Positions 25,246 to 34,177 are shown, counted from the first letter of the stretch. The stretch is DNA of 50,638 nucleotides from Campylobacterota bacterium (GCA_022600175.1 JAHZKW010000105.1:1-50638), one strand, 5' to 3'. A program made the numbers and translations. Notes: generated from the sequence alone by a model not told the origin.

Positions 25246-25989
25246 TTACTCTCCATTCTCTTTTTCACCATGATACGAAACAATGCCATAAGTTAGATTA
25301 CTTACTTGTGAAAAGCCCATCTGTTTCATCGCATTCATACAGTAGTTACTTCGACTACCAGTCAAACAATAAACAATGATAGGTTCAGATTTTTTAGCTT
25401 CAATTTGAGATAGTGACTCATAAAATGAAGTTGTCGGAATCAACACATCAGTCCCGACAATACGCATCTGATACCACTCCATCCACTCTCTAACATCAAC
25501 AAGCGTGAAGTCGATAAAACCGAGAGTTTTAGCTTCCAGCAGTGACTCAAGCTCATCACTATCAAGTTGCTCTTTTTGGAGTAAGACTTCACACTCCTCT
25601 TTACTTAGACCTCTCGAGTGTGTATGTGTGACAGTGTCGATCTCTTCTTCTAGTTTATGCTTTGTAGCATACTCCTCAGTACAGAAAATCCCACAGTGAC
25701 AATAACCTTGTTCAGGGATCTCTTTTTCAAGAGCAGGTTTACATGGACAAATACGGTTATCAGCTGCTTTTTGTTCCTCTTTGGTTTCACCTATAACCAT
25801 AAAACATGGACAAAACCTTTTACCATAGATCATCTTGTTACGGGTTAACCCCATCTGTACGGATTCGTTGATTTCAGGATCTGGATTGTACACAAAACCA
25901 AATTGTGCATTTACTTTATCTGTAAAGATTCTTGTTTTTTCTAACTCTGTCTGATATGCTTCAGAGTTTACATCAATTTTTGCAATCAT
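25246..25989 (-). CDS. FTR-catalytic-domain / rhodanese fusion protein
   Basis: 247 aa. Residues about 1-110 match the ferredoxin-thioredoxin reductase catalytic chain: KRFCPCF, then ICPCKPALE after 18 residues, then YCHCGIF after 13 residues, the six Cys that hold the 4Fe-4S cluster and the redox disulfide. A charged linker (about 110-150) leads to a rhodanese domain with FTLVDVREWMEWYQMRIVGT and the loop IVYCLTGSRS, where the Cys is the persulfide nucleophile. The fusion suggests Fe-S-driven reduction coupled to sulfur transfer. It lies 3 nt after its single-domain paralogue, so they are one operon. Confidence 0.85.
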   Translation of the reverse strand: MIAKIDVNSEAYQTELEKTRIFTDKVNAQFGFVYNPDPEINESVQMGLTRNKMIYGKRFCPCFMVIGETKEEQKAADNRICPCKPALEKEIPEQGYCHCGIFCTEEYATKHKLEEEIDTVTHTHSRGLSKEECEVLLQKEQLDSDELESLLEAKTLGFIDFTLVDVREWMEWYQMRIVGTDVLIPTTSFYESLSQIEAKKSEPIIVYCLTGSRSNYCMNAMKQMGFSQVSNLTYGIVSYHGEKENGE

Positions 25990-25992
25990 TGT

Positions 25993-26331
25993 TTACCTAT
26001 TTGCCTCTGCATATTCTGACGTGCAAAAAATTCCACAGTGACAAAATCCTTGTGTAGGAATCTCTTCTTCAATTGCAGGCTTACATGGACAAATTCTGTC
26101 ATCAGCACTTTTATGTTTACCTGTCTCTTTATCTTCGATCACCATAAAACAGGGACAAAATCGCTTTCCATAAAGTAGTCTATGACGTGCCAACCCCATC
26201 AATACACCCTCATTGACATCTTCGTTAGGATTATAGACCCAATCAAATTGATTACATACTTTATCAGTAAACTTTTTTGTTTTTGTAATCTCAGTTAAAA
26301 ACTCTTCAGACCCCATATCAATACTTTGCAT
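25993..26331 (-). CDS. FTR catalytic-chain-like protein
   Basis: About 112 aa. A stand-alone copy of the FTR domain fused in the next gene: KRFCPCF, ICPCKPAIE and FCHCGIFC with all six motif Cys present. The two proteins share FTDKV, YNP and MGLxRxxxxYGKRFCPCFMVI, so they arose by duplication. The ATG at 26331 has AAGGAG 4 nt upstream and is preferred to the TTG at 26352. No ferredoxin or thioredoxin gene is next to it, so the partner is unknown. CO2-fixing Campylobacterota have such proteins though they lack plant-type FTR beta partners. Confidence 0.85.
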   Translation of the reverse strand: MQSIDMGSEEFLTEITKTKKFTDKVCNQFDWVYNPNEDVNEGVLMGLARHRLLYGKRFCPCFMVIEDKETGKHKSADDRICPCKPAIEEEIPTQGFCHCGIFCTSEYAEANR

Positions 26332-26367
26332 AACGCTCCTTTCCTTACTCAAATTCTAACTATTTTA

Positions 26368-27546
26368 TCATAACTCTTCTACAAACCATGGTAAACCTTG
26401 GTTGTTTAGCTCTTCCATGAAAGGATCTGGGTCAAATTGTTCCATATTCCATACACCTTTTTGCATCCAAATACCTTGCATCATAAGTTTTGCACCAATC
26501 ATAGCAGGCACACCCGTAGTATAGCTTACAGCTTGTGCCCCTGTCTCTTTAAAAGTCTCTTCATGATCGCAGACATTATAGATATAAATACACTTCTGCT
26601 TCCCATCTTTCATACCTTTGGCCACAATACCGATATTGGTCTTCCCTGTTGTACGCGGTCCTAAACTTGCAGGATCAGGTAAGAGTGTCTTTAAAAACTC
26701 CATCGGTACAATCTTCATGCCTTGATGTTCAACCTCTTTAATACCCAACATTCCTACATTTTCAAGAGACTTCATGTGGGTCAAATAGCTCTCACCAAAC
26801 GTCATAAAAAAGCGTATACGTTTTAATCCTTTGATATGTTTTACTAAACTCTCCATCTCCTCATGGTAAAGCAGATAACTATCTTTTTTACCAATCTGAG
26901 GATAATCCCAAACCATCTTGATCTCCATAGGCTCCGTTTCTATCCACTCACCATTTTCCCAATAACGCCCTTTAGAACTCACTTCTCGTAGGTTGATTTC
27001 AGGATTAAAGTTTGTCGCAAAAGGGTATCCATGATCTCCCGCATTACAATCAAGAATATCAATCTCAAAAATCTCATCAAAATAGTGTTTTTGCACATAA
27101 GCACAAAAAACATTGGTCACCCCAGGATCAAAGCCACTTCCAAGAAGTGCCATCACCCCAGCATCTTTATAACGATTATTAAATGCCCACTGCTCTTTAT
27201 ACTCAAACTTTGCCGAATCAGGATGTTCATAATTTGCAGTATCAAGATAGTGTACACCCGTCTCAAGACATGCCTGCATGATGGTCAAATCTTGATAAGG
27301 TAGTGCGATATTAAGTACCATATCAGGTTTTATACTTTGGATTAAAGCAACCAGTTCAGGGATATTGTCTGCATCTACTTGTGCAATATCAATATTATCA
27401 ACTCCAACTTCACGCTGTAAAGTTTCACACCGAGACAATGTCCTACTTGCTAACGTGATCTTCTCAAATACCTCTCTATTTTGTACACACTTATGTACCA
27501 CCACACGTCCTACACCTCCAGCACCAATAATCAAAATATTTGCCAT
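26368..27546 (-). CDS. Carboxynorspermidine/carboxyspermidine dehydrogenase
   Basis: 392 aa, saccharopine-dehydrogenase fold. The N-terminal Rossmann motif GAGGVGRVVVHKC, VLNIALPYQDLTIMQACLETGVHYLDTANYE, and GSGFDPGVTNVFCAYVQKH are characteristic of the dehydrogenase that reductively condenses aspartate semialdehyde with a diamine (putrescine or 1,3-diaminopropane). NspC then decarboxylates the product. The two genes sit 5 kb apart on the same strand but are not in one operon. This route replaces S-adenosylmethionine-dependent spermidine synthesis in many Campylobacterota. Confidence 0.93.
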   Translation of the reverse strand: MANILIIGAGGVGRVVVHKCVQNREVFEKITLASRTLSRCETLQREVGVDNIDIAQVDADNIPELVALIQSIKPDMVLNIALPYQDLTIMQACLETGVHYLDTANYEHPDSAKFEYKEQWAFNNRYKDAGVMALLGSGFDPGVTNVFCAYVQKHYFDEIFEIDILDCNAGDHGYPFATNFNPEINLREVSSKGRYWENGEWIETEPMEIKMVWDYPQIGKKDSYLLYHEEMESLVKHIKGLKRIRFFMTFGESYLTHMKSLENVGMLGIKEVEHQGMKIVPMEFLKTLLPDPASLGPRTTGKTNIGIVAKGMKDGKQKCIYIYNVCDHEETFKETGAQAVSYTTGVPAMIGAKLMMQGIWMQKGVWNMEQFDPDPFMEELNNQGLPWFVEEL

Positions 27547-27698
27547 TCGCTACTCCCCATCAATAATGGTGAAATTATAGCAAAATTGTAACACTTTGAA
27601 AAAGAAAAACCATTTTTAAGCTTAAAAAGTAAATTTAATAGACAAAAGTAAAAAATATTACTATAGTTAAAATAGAAATAATCAGCTAAAGGTTTATA

Positions 27699-28346
27699 AT
27701 GTTGCAAAAAGCGATCATCATCTTCACAACAGTATTACTCTTGTTAGGGTGTGGTACACCAGTTGAAGAGAAAAAAGAGACACTGAGTACAACTGCAGAG
27801 TCAACAAACTATAGCAGAACAACTACCACAAAAATAAATTATATCACGACATTAGGTCTCCATGGTGTTGCACTAGATATTGCACTTAGCGATGATGGTA
27901 ACTATGCTTATATTGCGAGTGGGGATTATGGTTTACAGATTGTCAATATTAAAAACCCTAAACACCCTGAGCTATTAGAAGTAGTGGATACTTATGGATA
28001 TGTCAATCATATAGAGGTTATCAATAATATCGCTTATCTCTCTTATGCTCCACAAACATGGGAAAACTATGAGAGTATCAACGCCTTTAATATCACAGAC
28101 CCCAATAACCCTAAATTTTTAGGCTATTATGAAGGCTATAAAAGTAACAATCATCAAAGTGATGAATCAGAAAGTCATATCATCACACTCAATGACAATA
28201 CCGTGTATGCAACAAGTAAACGTAATCAAAATATTTATGACAGTTATGAACTTTATGATCCTTACGCTTTGACAATTGAAAATAACTATATTTATGTTGC
28301 TAATGGAAGAGATGGGCTAACTGTTCTTAAAATGGGTCATTTTTAG
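27699..28346 (+). CDS. LVIVD-repeat lipoprotein
   Basis: 215 aa with the signal MLQKAIIIFTTVLLLLGC (Cys18), then GTPVEEKKE. The mature part has repeats of the LVIVD type: YAYIASGDYGLQIVNIKNPKHPELLEVV near residue 90, SINAFNITDPNNPKFLGYY near 135 and IYVANGRDGLTVLK at the end. Such repeats build small beta-propellers on surface proteins. There are fewer repeats than in a full propeller, so it may oligomerise or be shortened. AAAGG lies 7 nt before the ATG. The 3' end overlaps the convergent methylase gene by 4 nt. Confidence 0.7.
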   Translation: MLQKAIIIFTTVLLLLGCGTPVEEKKETLSTTAESTNYSRTTTTKINYITTLGLHGVALDIALSDDGNYAYIASGDYGLQIVNIKNPKHPELLEVVDTYGYVNHIEVINNIAYLSYAPQTWENYESINAFNITDPNNPKFLGYYEGYKSNNHQSDESESHIITLNDNTVYATSKRNQNIYDSYELYDPYALTIENNYIYVANGRDGLTVLKMGHF

Positions 28347-29326
28347 CGACGTTGCAATATATGCAAATACTCCATCGTTGAATTTGCTTTATGATTTCTA
28401 TTGGTATTATTATCTGCTTTAAAACGTTTATAATCTGTAACAATAAGTTGATAGTTTCCAAACTTTTTCATCAATTCACTCACTGTATTTTTAGACATCA
28501 ACCCTTCATTGTTGTAACTTAAAAAAATATACTCAAACTTTGCATTTGTAATCAACTCTTCAAAACTTTTAGCTGCGACTCTACGTTTACAATAATTTGA
28601 ACGGTGATAATCTCTCATCCCTGTTTTACCTGAGGGATGAAACTGATCATCCAAGGCAATAGTGTTTAATATATGGTAATTTGCACCATACTGTCGTGCA
28701 TTATAAGGAGGGTCTAGGTATAGGATATCTCCTTCTATCTCACAAATCAACTCATTGCTATCTCTATTGTGTACTTCATGTGACTTAATATCTGTTTCAA
28801 AAAGTGCAGGTTCAATCCATAAAGGCTGTAAAGCCGTTTTTTTAAGCTTTTTAAGAAATGCTCCATAAACAGAAGCGGTATTAGCTATTTTATCTGCACT
28901 CTCAATCAAAGAGGCTAATAAGAAAAAGTAAAGATCTTCGTCACTCTTATAACGTTCAATCTCTTGACGCACGCCATCAATCTTTTTACCATTTTCATCA
29001 CTAAAATAGTTTCTCTCACTTCCACTACCTAGACAATAGTGTTTATAAATAAACCCCTCTTTAGGCTCTACACTATTTAAAATATCAATATAAGGAGCAT
29101 AATCAATAGCTTGGTAATTACCAATATAGTTTCGATTAAGTACATAGCTGTAATATTCCAAATCATTACTGATAACTTTTTTTACATCACTTTTAAAACT
29201 TTTTCCTACAATACCTGTGCCTGCAAAAAGATCACAAAAAACTTTATCTGAGAGATCACCAACAATATCTGTAATAGTCTCTTTCAAAAAAGAGGAGAGT
29301 CTGCGCTTGGAGCCAATGTAGTTCAT
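28343..29326 (-). CDS. D12-class DNA adenine methyltransferase, solitary
   Basis: 327 aa. Alpha-class (D12) N6-adenine methyltransferase: N-terminal NYIGSKRRL, the SAM motif CDLFAGTGIVG near residue 34 and catalytic DPPYNARQYGANYH near 205. No restriction gene is adjacent, so it is an orphan methylase or the remnant of a type II system. The target cannot be read. No Shine-Dalgarno precedes the ATG, but TATAAT ends 7 nt before it, which would give a nearly leaderless mRNA. Confidence 0.88.
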   Translation of the reverse strand: MNYIGSKRRLSSFLKETITDIVGDLSDKVFCDLFAGTGIVGKSFKSDVKKVISNDLEYYSYVLNRNYIGNYQAIDYAPYIDILNSVEPKEGFIYKHYCLGSGSERNYFSDENGKKIDGVRQEIERYKSDEDLYFFLLASLIESADKIANTASVYGAFLKKLKKTALQPLWIEPALFETDIKSHEVHNRDSNELICEIEGDILYLDPPYNARQYGANYHILNTIALDDQFHPSGKTGMRDYHRSNYCKRRVAAKSFEELITNAKFEYIFLSYNNEGLMSKNTVSELMKKFGNYQLIVTDYKRFKADNNTNRNHKANSTMEYLHILQRR

Positions 29327-29400
29327 GCAAAGAATTATAGGATATTTAACATTAATACTTTTTTTATAGAGCTATTTTCACTTTCTATGAGTCACTAAAA

Positions 29401-29414
29401 AGCAAATTTTTGCT
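29401..29414. promoter_or_regulatory. Palindrome at the lpxB promoter
   Basis: AGCAAATTTTTGCT is a 6+2+6 inverted repeat that runs into a plausible -10 (TATTCT at 29413-29418) upstream of lpxB. It could be an operator; the AT-rich context makes chance possible. Confidence 0.3.
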
Positions 29415-29439
29415 ATTCTTTTTCAAAAAAGAGCATTTT

Positions 29440-30465
29440 ATGAATCTACTTGTTTCAGCACTTGAACCTTCAGCAAACTTACATCTTGAACCTATTTTAA
29501 ATAAACTTGAAACTTTTACGCTTAGCGGTATTTTTGATCAAAAGTTTGGCACACCACTCTACCAATCTAGTGAATTTTCCGTAATGGGTTTTCTAGATAT
29601 TTTACCTAAGATATTCAAAGCCAAAGAGGCTATTGCTGAAATGGTTTTTTTAGCCAAAGAGGTTGATACAATACTGCTTATCGATTCACCTGCATTTAAT
29701 TTACCTTTAGCAAAAGCGATCAAGAAACGTTATCCCGAAAAGAAGATTGTCTATTATATACTGCCTAAAGTATGGGCATGGAAGAAAGGGCGTGTAAAAC
29801 AGGTTGAAGCATACTGTGATGTATTAGCCTCTATCTTCCCTTTTGAAGAGCAGTTTTACAATAAAAGTATCTACATAGGTAACCCTCTCTTAGATGAGAT
29901 AATAGCATTTAAGGACCCTCAAAAAACTTACCACCAAATTGCATTTTTACCAGGAAGTCGTAAAAGTGAAATCAAAAAGCTTATGCCTATTTTTAAAGAG
30001 ACCGCACAACAGATAGAGAGTAAGAAGGTTCTTGTCATTCCAAAATTTTTGCAAGGAGAAGATTTAACAAAAATTTATGGAGATATAGATGATTTTGATA
30101 TCTCATATGATATGCAAAGTACACTAACACAAAGTGATTTTGCTTTTATTTGTTCAGGGACAGCAACGCTCGAAGCAACCATCATCGGAACACCATTTGT
30201 CTTGGCATATAAAGCTAAAAAACTAGACTATTTTATTGCAAGTCGGCTTGTCAAACTCTCTCATGTGGGGCTTGCAAATATTATCATGGACTTTGCAGGT
30301 AAGCAATCCGTACATCAAGAACTTTTACAAGAAGATGTCACTGTTAAAAACCTTTTAAATGCTTATGAGACGTTTGATACAGAAAAGTTTTACAAAAAGG
30401 CTAAAGATGTCAAAAATATTCTTCAACATGGTGCAGTAGATCATATAATTCCTAGACTAATTTAA
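29440..30465 (+). CDS. lpxB: Lipid-A-disaccharide synthase
   Basis: About 341 aa from the ATG at 29440 (the frame stays open to 29410 without a ribosome site). LpxB joins UDP-2,3-diacylglucosamine and lipid X at the cytoplasmic membrane. Hallmarks are LLVSALEPSANLH near the start (the usual family motif is GExSGD, so EPSAN is a variant), YYILPKVWAWKKGRVKQV, YIGNPLLDEI, LPGSRKSEIKKLMP and ICSGTATLEATIIGTPFVLAYKA. It is slightly shorter than E. coli LpxB (382 aa), as usual in this phylum. An lpxH-like gene lies 3 kb downstream. Confidence 0.9.
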   Translation: MNLLVSALEPSANLHLEPILNKLETFTLSGIFDQKFGTPLYQSSEFSVMGFLDILPKIFKAKEAIAEMVFLAKEVDTILLIDSPAFNLPLAKAIKKRYPEKKIVYYILPKVWAWKKGRVKQVEAYCDVLASIFPFEEQFYNKSIYIGNPLLDEIIAFKDPQKTYHQIAFLPGSRKSEIKKLMPIFKETAQQIESKKVLVIPKFLQGEDLTKIYGDIDDFDISYDMQSTLTQSDFAFICSGTATLEATIIGTPFVLAYKAKKLDYFIASRLVKLSHVGLANIIMDFAGKQSVHQELLQEDVTVKNLLNAYETFDTEKFYKKAKDVKNILQHGAVDHIIPRLI

Positions 30466-30532
30466 ATAATTTAAATTTTATTTATGATATTCCGCTAGTA
30501 TAAGCTAAAGCTTATCTCGAAGGAAGTATAGG

Positions 30533-31234
30533 ATGAAAAGAAAAACTATTTACATTTTTATCACTACCATTTTACTTTTACTATCAGGTTGTGGGAGTAG
30601 TGGTCCTAGTGAAAATAGCCTACAAGAGCGTGGTGAACTCAATGTTGAACAAACCCCTATTATAACTTATACAAATGATGGGTTGTATGATCTGAGTGAA
30701 TATATACTACCTTCACTATCAAGTAAAATGTTTGCAATCTCAACTTATACTGAAGATACTAACCTCTCTGATACAGAGTATGGTATCTTGCAAGAACGAA
30801 ACTTTTTTACACAAACAACACAAGTGAATAGCAACCAAGTCACTTTTTATAAAGATGAAACATTTGAAGAACTTCTCACCGTACTAGATGACCGTCTACA
30901 ACTTGAAGATAGCAATAACTCTAAAATGGACATAGTCCGTTTTGCAGATCTTCAAGATAACCTATTAGTGCGAGAGGAAACATTCCAACTTGATAGCAAC
31001 AGATCCCAGACATTTGAAGTCACATGTAGACTGAGTGATCACTTGGAACACTATAATAGTTTTTCAGACGTACTAAAAGTAAGCTGTAATACAGATACGT
31101 TTAACTACAGTGCACAATATTACTATGCTTATGGATTAGGCAGTATCAAAGAAGTCAATACCCTCTGTGAAGAGAGCGAAACTACAAATTTAGTATGTAC
31201 ACATATCATCAAGCAGTATCAAATCTTTAATTAA
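30533..31234 (+). CDS. Putative lipoprotein of unknown function
   Basis: 233 aa. The signal MKRKTIYIFITTILLLLSGC has its lipid Cys at 20, followed by a Ser/Gly stretch. The mature protein is beta-rich (repeated TYTEDT, FYKDETFEELL, VREETFQLDSN) with Cys near the C-terminus (CRLSDH, VSCNTDT, TLCEES, LVCTH), probably two disulfides. No family is recognised. It has a good ribosome site (GAAGGAAG). A strong hairpin follows its stop. Confidence 0.6.
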   Translation: MKRKTIYIFITTILLLLSGCGSSGPSENSLQERGELNVEQTPIITYTNDGLYDLSEYILPSLSSKMFAISTYTEDTNLSDTEYGILQERNFFTQTTQVNSNQVTFYKDETFEELLTVLDDRLQLEDSNNSKMDIVRFADLQDNLLVREETFQLDSNRSQTFEVTCRLSDHLEHYNSFSDVLKVSCNTDTFNYSAQYYYAYGLGSIKEVNTLCEESETTNLVCTHIIKQYQIFN

Positions 31235-31242
31235 GAATATAT

Positions 31243-31272
31243 GTAAGAAAGGAAATAGCATTTCCCCCTTAC
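31243..31272. terminator. Bidirectional terminator hairpin
   Basis: GTAAG / CTTAC (5 bp) and GGAAAT / ATTTCC (6 bp) stack around a small internal loop with a 3-nt apex. It lies in the 48-nt gap between two convergent lipoprotein genes. The T-run is poor on both sides. Confidence 0.55.
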
Positions 31273-31282
31273 ATCACGCTCT

Positions 31283-31804
31283 TTAGTTAGATGTTAATGC
31301 TTCTGTAAAGTCAAGCGTATTTGGTCTTTTAGCTGATGTAGAGCCATCTAAAGTATCTGAGTCTATAGCGGAATATAGTTTATTATTTTCTTTATAAATA
31401 ATTGAATACTCTGTAGACCCTACAGGTGGTAGTTCTGCTAGTTGACCTTCTGCTAGATTAAACCCTGTTAAAGTTAAATCAATCTCTGAAGCTTGTTTAT
31501 TTCCTGTTGTAGTAACATTACTACCTAATACATAATTATAATTTAGCGTAATATCAAATAAAATATCAGCCTCAATATTATTACAAGTTAGATTGTCATA
31601 TGTGACATTTCTTACCGTGAGTACACTATCAGTAAAAGTAAAAGTATCTTGATCAGATATTGTTTCATCAACCTCACATTGACTTATCCAATTTCCTTTA
31701 AGATCACTTGTACTTACGTTGCTACTTGAACTATTACTTCCACATCCACTAAATGAAGCTACCAACCCCACTAACGTTAATACACTTAACACACTTTTTT
31801 TCAT
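31283..31804 (-). CDS. Putative lipoprotein of unknown function
   Basis: 173 aa. The signal MKKSVLSVLTLVGLVASFSGC (Cys21) is followed by GSNSSSSN. The mature domain begins LKGNWISQCEVDETISDQDTFTFTDSVLTVRNVTYDN, a lipocalin-like opening (GxW...), with a Cys pair (QCEV, LTCNN) and a later YKENNKLYSA strand, so a small beta-barrel is plausible. Named function: none. AAGGAG precedes the ATG. It converges with the previous lipoprotein. Confidence 0.6.
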   Translation of the reverse strand: MKKSVLSVLTLVGLVASFSGCGSNSSSSNVSTSDLKGNWISQCEVDETISDQDTFTFTDSVLTVRNVTYDNLTCNNIEADILFDITLNYNYVLGSNVTTTGNKQASEIDLTLTGFNLAEGQLAELPPVGSTEYSIIYKENNKLYSAIDSDTLDGSTSAKRPNTLDFTEALTSN

Positions 31805-31909
31805 CCATACTCCTTAAAAATTATTCATAGTAATTCAGATACTAACATAAATAAACATATAAAAAAGAAACTTTTTAACTTTTCATAGTCACTCTCTGCT
31901 ATAATCACC

Positions 31910-31915
31910 TCTTAA
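31910..31915 (+). promoter_or_regulatory. Extended -10 promoter of greA
   Basis: TGCTATAAT lies 18 nt before the greA ATG, with no good -35. The 13-mer TCTGCTATAATCA here recurs exactly upstream of znuA, which supports it as the promoter form used in this genome. Confidence 0.6.
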
Positions 31916-31933
31916 TTATAGGAAGGAAGATAG

Positions 31934-32419
31934 ATGAATAAACAACCTATTACTATACTTGGTCGTCAAAAATTAGGACAAGAGCTTCATGACCTAAAAA
32001 TGGTTCAACGCCCACAAACAGTTAAAGAGATTGATATTGCAAGAGAGCATGGAGATCTAAAAGAGAATGCAGAATATCATGCCGCAAGAGAAAAACTACG
32101 CTTTATTGAAGCACGTATGGCAGAACTTGCTGACCTTTATGATAGTGTACAAGAGATTGACCCTTCAAAATTTCCACATGATAAAGTGATGTTTGGATCT
32201 ACCATTACAGTAGAAAATATGGATACAGAAGCGCAAGCAACTTATACCATTGTGGGTACTTATGAGAGTAATCCTGACAAAGGACTCATCTCATCTATCA
32301 CTCCCTTAGCACGTCAACTCATGGGCAAAGAGGAAGGTGATGAAGTCACAGTCAAGCTTCCAGGTGGTGAGGTTGAGTATGAGATTGTCTCTATTGCTTA
32401 TCAAGAAATCACATTTTAG
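31934..32419 (+). CDS. greA: Transcription elongation factor GreA
   Basis: 161 aa, normal length. The N-terminal coiled coil contains the acidic tip REHGDLKENAEYHAAREKL near residues 38-56, which enters the RNA polymerase secondary channel to trigger cleavage of backtracked RNA. The C-terminal FKBP-like domain includes ISSITPLARQLMGKEEGDEV. Its start has GGAAGG upstream. It is followed by argC after 8 nt, so the two are likely co-transcribed. Confidence 0.97.
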   Translation: MNKQPITILGRQKLGQELHDLKMVQRPQTVKEIDIAREHGDLKENAEYHAAREKLRFIEARMAELADLYDSVQEIDPSKFPHDKVMFGSTITVENMDTEAQATYTIVGTYESNPDKGLISSITPLARQLMGKEEGDEVTVKLPGGEVEYEIVSIAYQEITF

Positions 32420-32427
32420 GAACAACG

Positions 32428-33435
32428 ATGATAAATGTTGCAATTGTAGGCGCAAGCGGTTATACAGGTCTTGAACTTTTAAAAATGTTGATACATCACC
32501 CTAAATTTAATATTACCTATATCGCTACAAGCAATGGTGGTGAATCACTGCATACACTGCACCCCTCTTTAACACATATTTTTAATGCACCCGTAGAAAA
32601 AGCAGATGCTAAAGCAATTGCACAAAAAGCTGAGTTAGCATTTTTGGCACTTCCACATAAAGCCTCTATGGGTTTTGCTAAAGAGCTTTTAGCACTAGAT
32701 GTCAAAGTGGTAGATCTCTCAGCAGATTATCGCCTTGAACTTGAAACATATGAAAAGCATTATTGTCCACATGAAGATAAAGCACACTTAAAAGATGCGG
32801 TCTATGGACTACCTGAGATGTATCGCGATGAAATTAAAAAAACAAATCTTGTTGCAAATCCGGGCTGTTATCCAACGGCATCTATACTGGGTATTTTACC
32901 TTTTACAAAATATATTGATGAAAACTTTCCAATCTTTATTGATGCAAAAAGTGGCGTCTCAGGTGCAGGGAAAAAATGTACAAATAATACACACTATATC
33001 TCTATCAACGAGAATATTTTTGCCTATAATCCTTTTATGCATCGCCACGAACCAGAGATCAAAGAGAAACTTCGTCTACAAAGTGGGAAGGAGTTTGATG
33101 TCAATTTTGTCCCCCACCTTATCCCAGCAACGCGTGGTGAGATGATTGACGCATATATGTTACTCAAAGAGGAGATTAATCCTATCGCTGTACTTGAAGA
33201 GTTTTACAAGGATGAAGCATTTGTACGTATTTTTGAAAATCCTGTAGACCTCAAGTCTTGTGCAGGAACAAACTTCTGTGATATTTTTGCAAAAGTCAAA
33301 GGAAAAAAACTTTACATTAATAGCGCAGTAGACAATATCTTACGAGGTGCATCATCACAAGCAGTGGCCAATGCAAATCTTATGTGTGGTTTTGAAGAGC
33401 ATCTAGCCATTCCTACTATCGCTTATGTCCCTTAA
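32428..33435 (+). CDS. argC: N-acetyl-gamma-glutamyl-phosphate reductase
   Basis: 335 aa. Third step of arginine synthesis. NAD(P) motif GASGYTGLELL at residue 7, the catalytic Cys in NPGCYPTASILG near residue 147, SGVSGAGKK near 177, and the His of HRHEPEI near 210. Usual length. Overlaps the next gene by 11 nt. Confidence 0.96.
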   Translation: MINVAIVGASGYTGLELLKMLIHHPKFNITYIATSNGGESLHTLHPSLTHIFNAPVEKADAKAIAQKAELAFLALPHKASMGFAKELLALDVKVVDLSADYRLELETYEKHYCPHEDKAHLKDAVYGLPEMYRDEIKKTNLVANPGCYPTASILGILPFTKYIDENFPIFIDAKSGVSGAGKKCTNNTHYISINENIFAYNPFMHRHEPEIKEKLRLQSGKEFDVNFVPHLIPATRGEMIDAYMLLKEEINPIAVLEEFYKDEAFVRIFENPVDLKSCAGTNFCDIFAKVKGKKLYINSAVDNILRGASSQAVANANLMCGFEEHLAIPTIAYVP

Positions 33436-34168
33436 GCAAAAACACCCTATCCAGATACAAGATGGTGCACTCTTTATCTCGGATGCACATGATAATGAAA
33501 AAAGAGATGGTTTCCACCAATTTTTACAACAACTTATCCAAGGGAAAAGAACAACTTCACAACTTTTTTTAATGGGAGATATGTTTGATCTTTTAGTAGG
33601 TGAGGTCACTTATACAAAGTCACTTTTTAGTAATACAATTACCCTCTTAAATACCCTCTCCACTAAAATTGAGATCTATTACTTTGAAGGTAATCACGAC
33701 TTTAATCTCCAACCACTCTTTCCTAATATCACAGTGATACCACTCAAAAACCAACCTACCCTATGCACAATTGGTTCTCAAAAACTCCTCCTCTCTCATG
33801 GAGACCTTTACCAAGGATTCTCTTATACACTTTATACAGCACTTATTCGAAATAGCAACCTTCTAAAATTTCTCAATTTCATAGATATAAGAACAGATAA
33901 TAGTATCTCAAAAAAAATCTTAACCCCACAACTCACTAAAGAAATCTGTTACAAGATCTCTAATTTTCAAGAGATTATTAAACAAAAAATTAAAAAGTAC
34001 GATATAGGGATAACTGAAATTGATTTTGTCTGCGAAGGACACCATCACCAAAACAAAGTCTATGAGTTTGAACATCTAAACTATATAAACTTTAGCAGTT
34101 TTGCCTGTGATAAGTGTTACTATCAAATAACCTTCAAGGAGAAAATCAAATTTATGAAACTTTCCTAA
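33425..34168 (+). CDS. lpxH: UDP-2,3-diacylglucosamine diphosphatase-like metallophosphoesterase
   Basis: 247 aa. Calcineurin-like phosphoesterase with all metal motifs: ISDAHDN, GDMFDLL, EGNHDFN, LSHGDLYQGF and CEGHHHQNK. Layout and length fit LpxH, which cleaves UDP-diacylglucosamine to lipid X, the substrate of LpxB. Its SDAHD replaces the common SDLHL, so the exact substrate is inferred. The ATG lies inside the end of argC. lpxB is encoded 3 kb upstream. Confidence 0.75.
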   Translation: MSLKQKHPIQIQDGALFISDAHDNEKRDGFHQFLQQLIQGKRTTSQLFLMGDMFDLLVGEVTYTKSLFSNTITLLNTLSTKIEIYYFEGNHDFNLQPLFPNITVIPLKNQPTLCTIGSQKLLLSHGDLYQGFSYTLYTALIRNSNLLKFLNFIDIRTDNSISKKILTPQLTKEICYKISNFQEIIKQKIKKYDIGITEIDFVCEGHHHQNKVYEFEHLNYINFSSFACDKCYYQITFKEKIKFMKLS

Positions 34169-34177
34169 GGGGATAAC

